A DNA stretch of 64,000 nucleotides from Prinia subflava (lineage: Eukaryota > Chordata > Aves > Passeriformes > Cisticolidae). A program made the translations under genes and the position numbers. The stretch is from contig NC_086247.1 of the NCBI RefSeq assembly GCF_021018805.1, positions 139,992,102 through 140,056,101 of the forward strand. The letters are read 5' to 3'. A model generated the notes under the pieces. It was not told where the DNA came from. It did not search any database and saw only the letters and a list, made by a program, of their open reading frames with translations. Positions 61,301-64,000 of this stretch are shown here, piece by piece (the stretch's first letter is position 1; each line of letters opens with the position of its first letter).

Positions 61301-62550
61301 ACTGCTGGGTTAGAGCTTTTACTGTTCTTGTCCTATGCATCTGGCACTCTTTCCTTTAAAGATTAGACTGTTTCCAGCTGAGGAATTTTTAAAATAGCAA
61401 ATTAAAATCTCTTTTTGGTTGATAAAGTATTTGGTTACTGAAACAATAGGATGAGTTATAGCCTCAAAAGTTTTTGTAAAAGGTTTTTTCTCTCCTTTAA
61501 TATTTCATTTTTATTCACCCTTGAAAGAAATGAAAATAATTTGTTTCCAGAATATATACACTGCCAAATTCCTTGATCTTCTCTGCTACTCCCCTTCTGA
61601 AGATTTTTGCTTTTGTAATTAGAAATTGAGACACTTTCCCCTCTCACAGGTCTTTATGATAACTTAAACATACATCAGCAATAGAACTTTCAACAGTGTA
61701 TATATTCACAGAGGTTTTGACCTTCTTTCCAGATTAGCAACTGACAAAAAAAGTCATGGCTCTTAAAAAAAAATACCACCCACTGTGAAAACTATTGAAG
61801 GGCTCTTTAAAATGATTGGCAGGATTGAGGATTTTCTGCAGCATTTTTCAGAGGGATGACTCACAGCAGAAGGTGTTGGGTGGCCAGCTCTGCTGCCTGC
61901 GTGTGACAGGTAGGGAATAAAAAGCAAGATGCCAAGAGTGCAGGAGGAAAGGCACAGCTTGACAGGTGGCTGGGGATTCTTTCAGTCTCTGCAGAGGGGG
62001 AGCCATAGGAGAAAGAGGATGTGAGTTGGGGAGTGTTCTGTTCCAGTGCACTTTCTGGCAGCGGGTGGTGTGAGTTAGGAGCTGTTGGGAACCTCAAGAA
62101 TCTTTTTGACCTGAGATCAGGTCTGGACACTGATTGGGCTGGTAATCAGAAGTTTGGTCATTGCTCTATTTTTAGCCATGGACTCCTGTTTTGATGGCTC
62201 CTTCTAGCAGATGAAAGTCTTGCTTGGACCCCAAGGAAGATAATTTCTCCTTCTATTGGCACTTTATTGATGGATTTTAGAGAGAGTTGGCTCTTAGATA
62301 ACCCCTCTGTGGTACTTCCCTTGCAGATCACACTGATTGTGGTCATCCAGAGCAGTTCCAGAGGCCCAGAAAGCAGGCAGTGCTGGGGGATTGTCAAGCA
62401 AAGATCATCTGACTGCAGCAAAAATATGGTAGAAGTTCTAATACCCCTCACAACATTGGAACCGAAAAAGAAATTCCTTTCCCAAAGGATTTACTAAATC
62501 CCCCAGTTGGTTTAGGTTGCAGATATCTAGGAGGAAAATTCTACCTGGCT
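61301..62550. other. No gene recognised
   Basis: Ordinary DNA. Overlapping frames on both strands at 62158-62497 lack motifs. A somewhat GC-rich patch lies at 61,850-62,080. No exon is supported. Confidence 0.5.
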
Positions 62551-62556
62551 CTACTC
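62551..62556. repeat. Target-site duplication CTACTC, left copy
   Basis: CTACTC lies directly before the TG terminus of the LTR and is repeated exactly at 62917-62922. Confidence 0.92.
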
Positions 62557-62916
62557 TGTGGGTTTGATATTTTTGGGCTTCTGAGATTTTAGCTGCTTGT
62601 TGCTGCTAACTCTTTTCCCAAGGGAAAAGTTTCTTAGGAAAGCTTCCTCTTAAAACAACCTTGGCAAAAAACCTATCTTTTTTCAAAACAATCTTTCTCT
62701 AGGTGGTGTTTTGCCTTTCTAGTTCTCAGAGAAAAACATTTTAGTCGTTTCTCTAGTTTGACTAAAGGCATTGGGGAGGTGTCAGTCTTGCTCACCAATC
62801 GTGTTAAGTCTGTATCAGAACACCTTATAAAATTAGACAATTAAAGCCTTTTTTATGCCTTTTGCCTTCTGGAATATTTGGAGTCTTTTTTCTTTTGTTC
62901 CTGTCCTATAGGGACA
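62557..62916 (+). mobile_element. Solo LTR, 360 bp, alpha/beta-retrovirus-like
   Basis: It begins TGTGGG, ends GGGACA, and is flanked by the exact 6-bp repeat CTACTC. Six-base duplications are usual for class II (alpha/beta, ERVK-like) elements and for avian leukosis-type viruses. In the plus orientation it has a CCAAT box (62795-62799), TATAAAA (62826-62832) and an ATTAAA poly(A) signal (62840-62845) only about 8 bp further on, then about 70 bp to the end. A poly(A) signal squeezed between TATA box and start site is the layout of alpharetroviral LTRs, which are of similar length. No internal retroviral sequence adjoins, so it is a solo LTR. Exact intact ends and duplication suggest a fairly recent insertion. 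Confidence 0.88.
62795..62845 (+). promoter_or_regulatory. LTR promoter core with overlapping poly(A) signal
   Basis: CCAAT at 62795, TATAAAA at 62826 and ATTAAA at 62840 form one compact block. The expected transcription start would be about 62,855-62,860, giving a short R region. Confidence 0.6.
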
Positions 62917-62922
62917 CTACTC
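62917..62922. repeat. Target-site duplication CTACTC, right copy
   Basis: Exact match to 62551-62556, adjoining the CA terminus. Confidence 0.92.
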
Positions 62923-63319
62923 CATGACTGACATGAGGTACTTGAGAGCAAAATCAGACTGCTTTCAGATGGCCTTTGCCACTGTGGAGTTAGTGCACTA
63001 TTTCCCCAGCAGAAAATGCTACAATATTTCTGCCTAATTTTTGTTCTTGTCATGCTCTGTGTAGTAGGGAAGACATTGGTGACATTTGGGTCATGACTAG
63101 GAGGCTGAAACCATGAGTTTCACAGCTATTAAATCCTAGCAGGAGGCACTAGGTCCTGTGTAAATGAAGTAGTTACTTCAAGAGCCCAGGTCAGTCATTT
63201 CACTTAAAACAGCAGTGATATGACTGGTGAAGCTTGTATGGATACAAAGCTTATTGGCAAGGTCACAGTGAGATAAAAATTACAGGTTTTGTCTCTGTAT
63301 ACTCTCACATATACAAATG

Positions 63320-63320
<1 letters not shown>
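62923..63320. other. No gene recognised
   Basis: Ordinary DNA between the solo LTR and the TA tract. Confidence 0.5.

Positions 63321-63358
<38 letters not shown>
63321..63358. repeat. (TA)n microsatellite
   Basis: Nineteen uninterrupted TA units. Likely length-polymorphic and able to form cruciforms. Frames through it read as Tyr-Ile repeats and are not genes. Confidence 0.97.
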
Positions 63359-63360
<2 letters not shown>

Positions 63361-64000
63361 ATCAAAGACTGTCAGGGCATAATGTGAAGGCTGACTTTGC
63401 TGGACTGGCAAATGACTTTTCTTCTCCTGATGGATGAAGTCAGAGCAGTTGTGCATATCCCCTTGGCTATTCACAGGATATTGTTAAAACGTCTGTAAAC
63501 CTGAGTGGTGTGCACTGCACTTCTCTTATTCTTTACCCATTGAAAGAGTTTATCCTACTCTGTTTCCCTTGCTCAGCTTGGAAACAAGCTTTTGACGGTG
63601 CTGGTGTGAAGTCCTGGTTAGCTGCCTTCATTGAACAGACACACGTCAGCTTTTATCTTTCCTTTTCTCTGCTCCAGATGGTCCAGTTAAATTCTTGTTC
63701 CTGGGTCAGGCTGGTATTGCCACGTGGTTATATGAAGCTTGTGTTGGATGATGTTTACTCTACTGATATCTCCACAACTACGTGCATTTTCCCTTAAGAG
63801 AGGTGTTGGGAGATGTGGGGCTTGGGGGAAGGGAAGGTGGTTTTTCCTCATCAGGTCTCTGAGCACGTTTGGACATGGAGTGATGAAGAGAGTGCAGGAT
63901 GAACCTGGCAAAGAACAGGGAGATGGAAGCCAGAGAAGGAAGCTGGGAGAGGACAGCCAGGCCTCAGAGGTGAGAAAAATAACTCGTCTAGGACCCAAAG
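63359..64000. other. No gene recognised
   Basis: Mixed-composition DNA, purine-rich on the plus strand from about 63,800. Frames on both strands reach about 100 codons with no domain or splice evidence. Confidence 0.5.

Noticed and set aside
62557..63124. Alternative right end of the 360-bp LTR at TTTCACA
   Set aside because: No target duplication fits that end, whereas the end at 62916 gives an exact 6-bp match.
2182..63358. Possible CRISPR-like arrays
   Set aside because: All repeats seen are simple tandem arrays or two-copy duplications without unique spacers, and the DNA is vertebrate in character.

Overview
The window looks like vertebrate nuclear DNA, most likely from a bird and probably a passerine. 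It is AT-rich and has few repeats. It carries a CR1 3' tail of the avian type, old CR1- and L2-clade LINE fossils, and several short repeat scraps typical of sauropsid genomes. Three long terminal repeats are present, and the longest has the terminal sequences I associate with songbird endogenous retroviruses. The bird call rests on recognising these repeats and was not checked by a database search.

I find no convincing protein-coding exon, tRNA, rRNA or known small RNA. All long open frames lack splice context, recognisable domains or family similarity, and most sit in GC-rich or simple-repeat DNA. The window is best read as intergenic or long-intron DNA.

Layout: 1-700 is GC-rich and begins inside a (CA)n tract. 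From 701 to 12,690 there is plain AT-rich DNA with an (AACC)n microsatellite (2182-2231), ancient repeat scraps, a T22 tract and an 11-bp minisatellite (9717-9775). A minus-strand L2-clade LINE fossil with eroded reverse-transcriptase motifs lies at 12,690-13,590. From 13,600 to 32,868 there is unannotated DNA with palindromes, a candidate conserved element (20,395-20,700) and two diverged copies of an unknown repeat (26,010 and 30,060). A 1433-bp solo LTR (32,874-34,306, minus strand) is flanked by the 5-bp duplication CCAAG. A CR1 tail lies at 40,264-40,345. A retroviral remnant with a polypurine tract and a compact 229-bp LTR ends at 49,187. An ancient plus-strand CR1 reverse-transcriptase fossil covers about 55,260-56,705. 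A GC-rich patch next to a T22 tract lies at 57,544-57,865. A MARE/ETS/GATA site cluster with an inverted GATA pair lies at 61,257-61,300. A 360-bp solo LTR (62,557-62,916) has a perfect 6-bp duplication CTACTC, and a (TA)n tract lies at 63,321-63,358.

No genes act together here. The biology is a fossil record of at least three retroviral and three LINE insertions, plus sequence-level candidates for regulatory elements. I found no multi-gene system. The best-supported new annotations are the two solo LTRs with exact target-site duplications and the two LINE fossils, which are identifiable from colinear reverse-transcriptase motifs.
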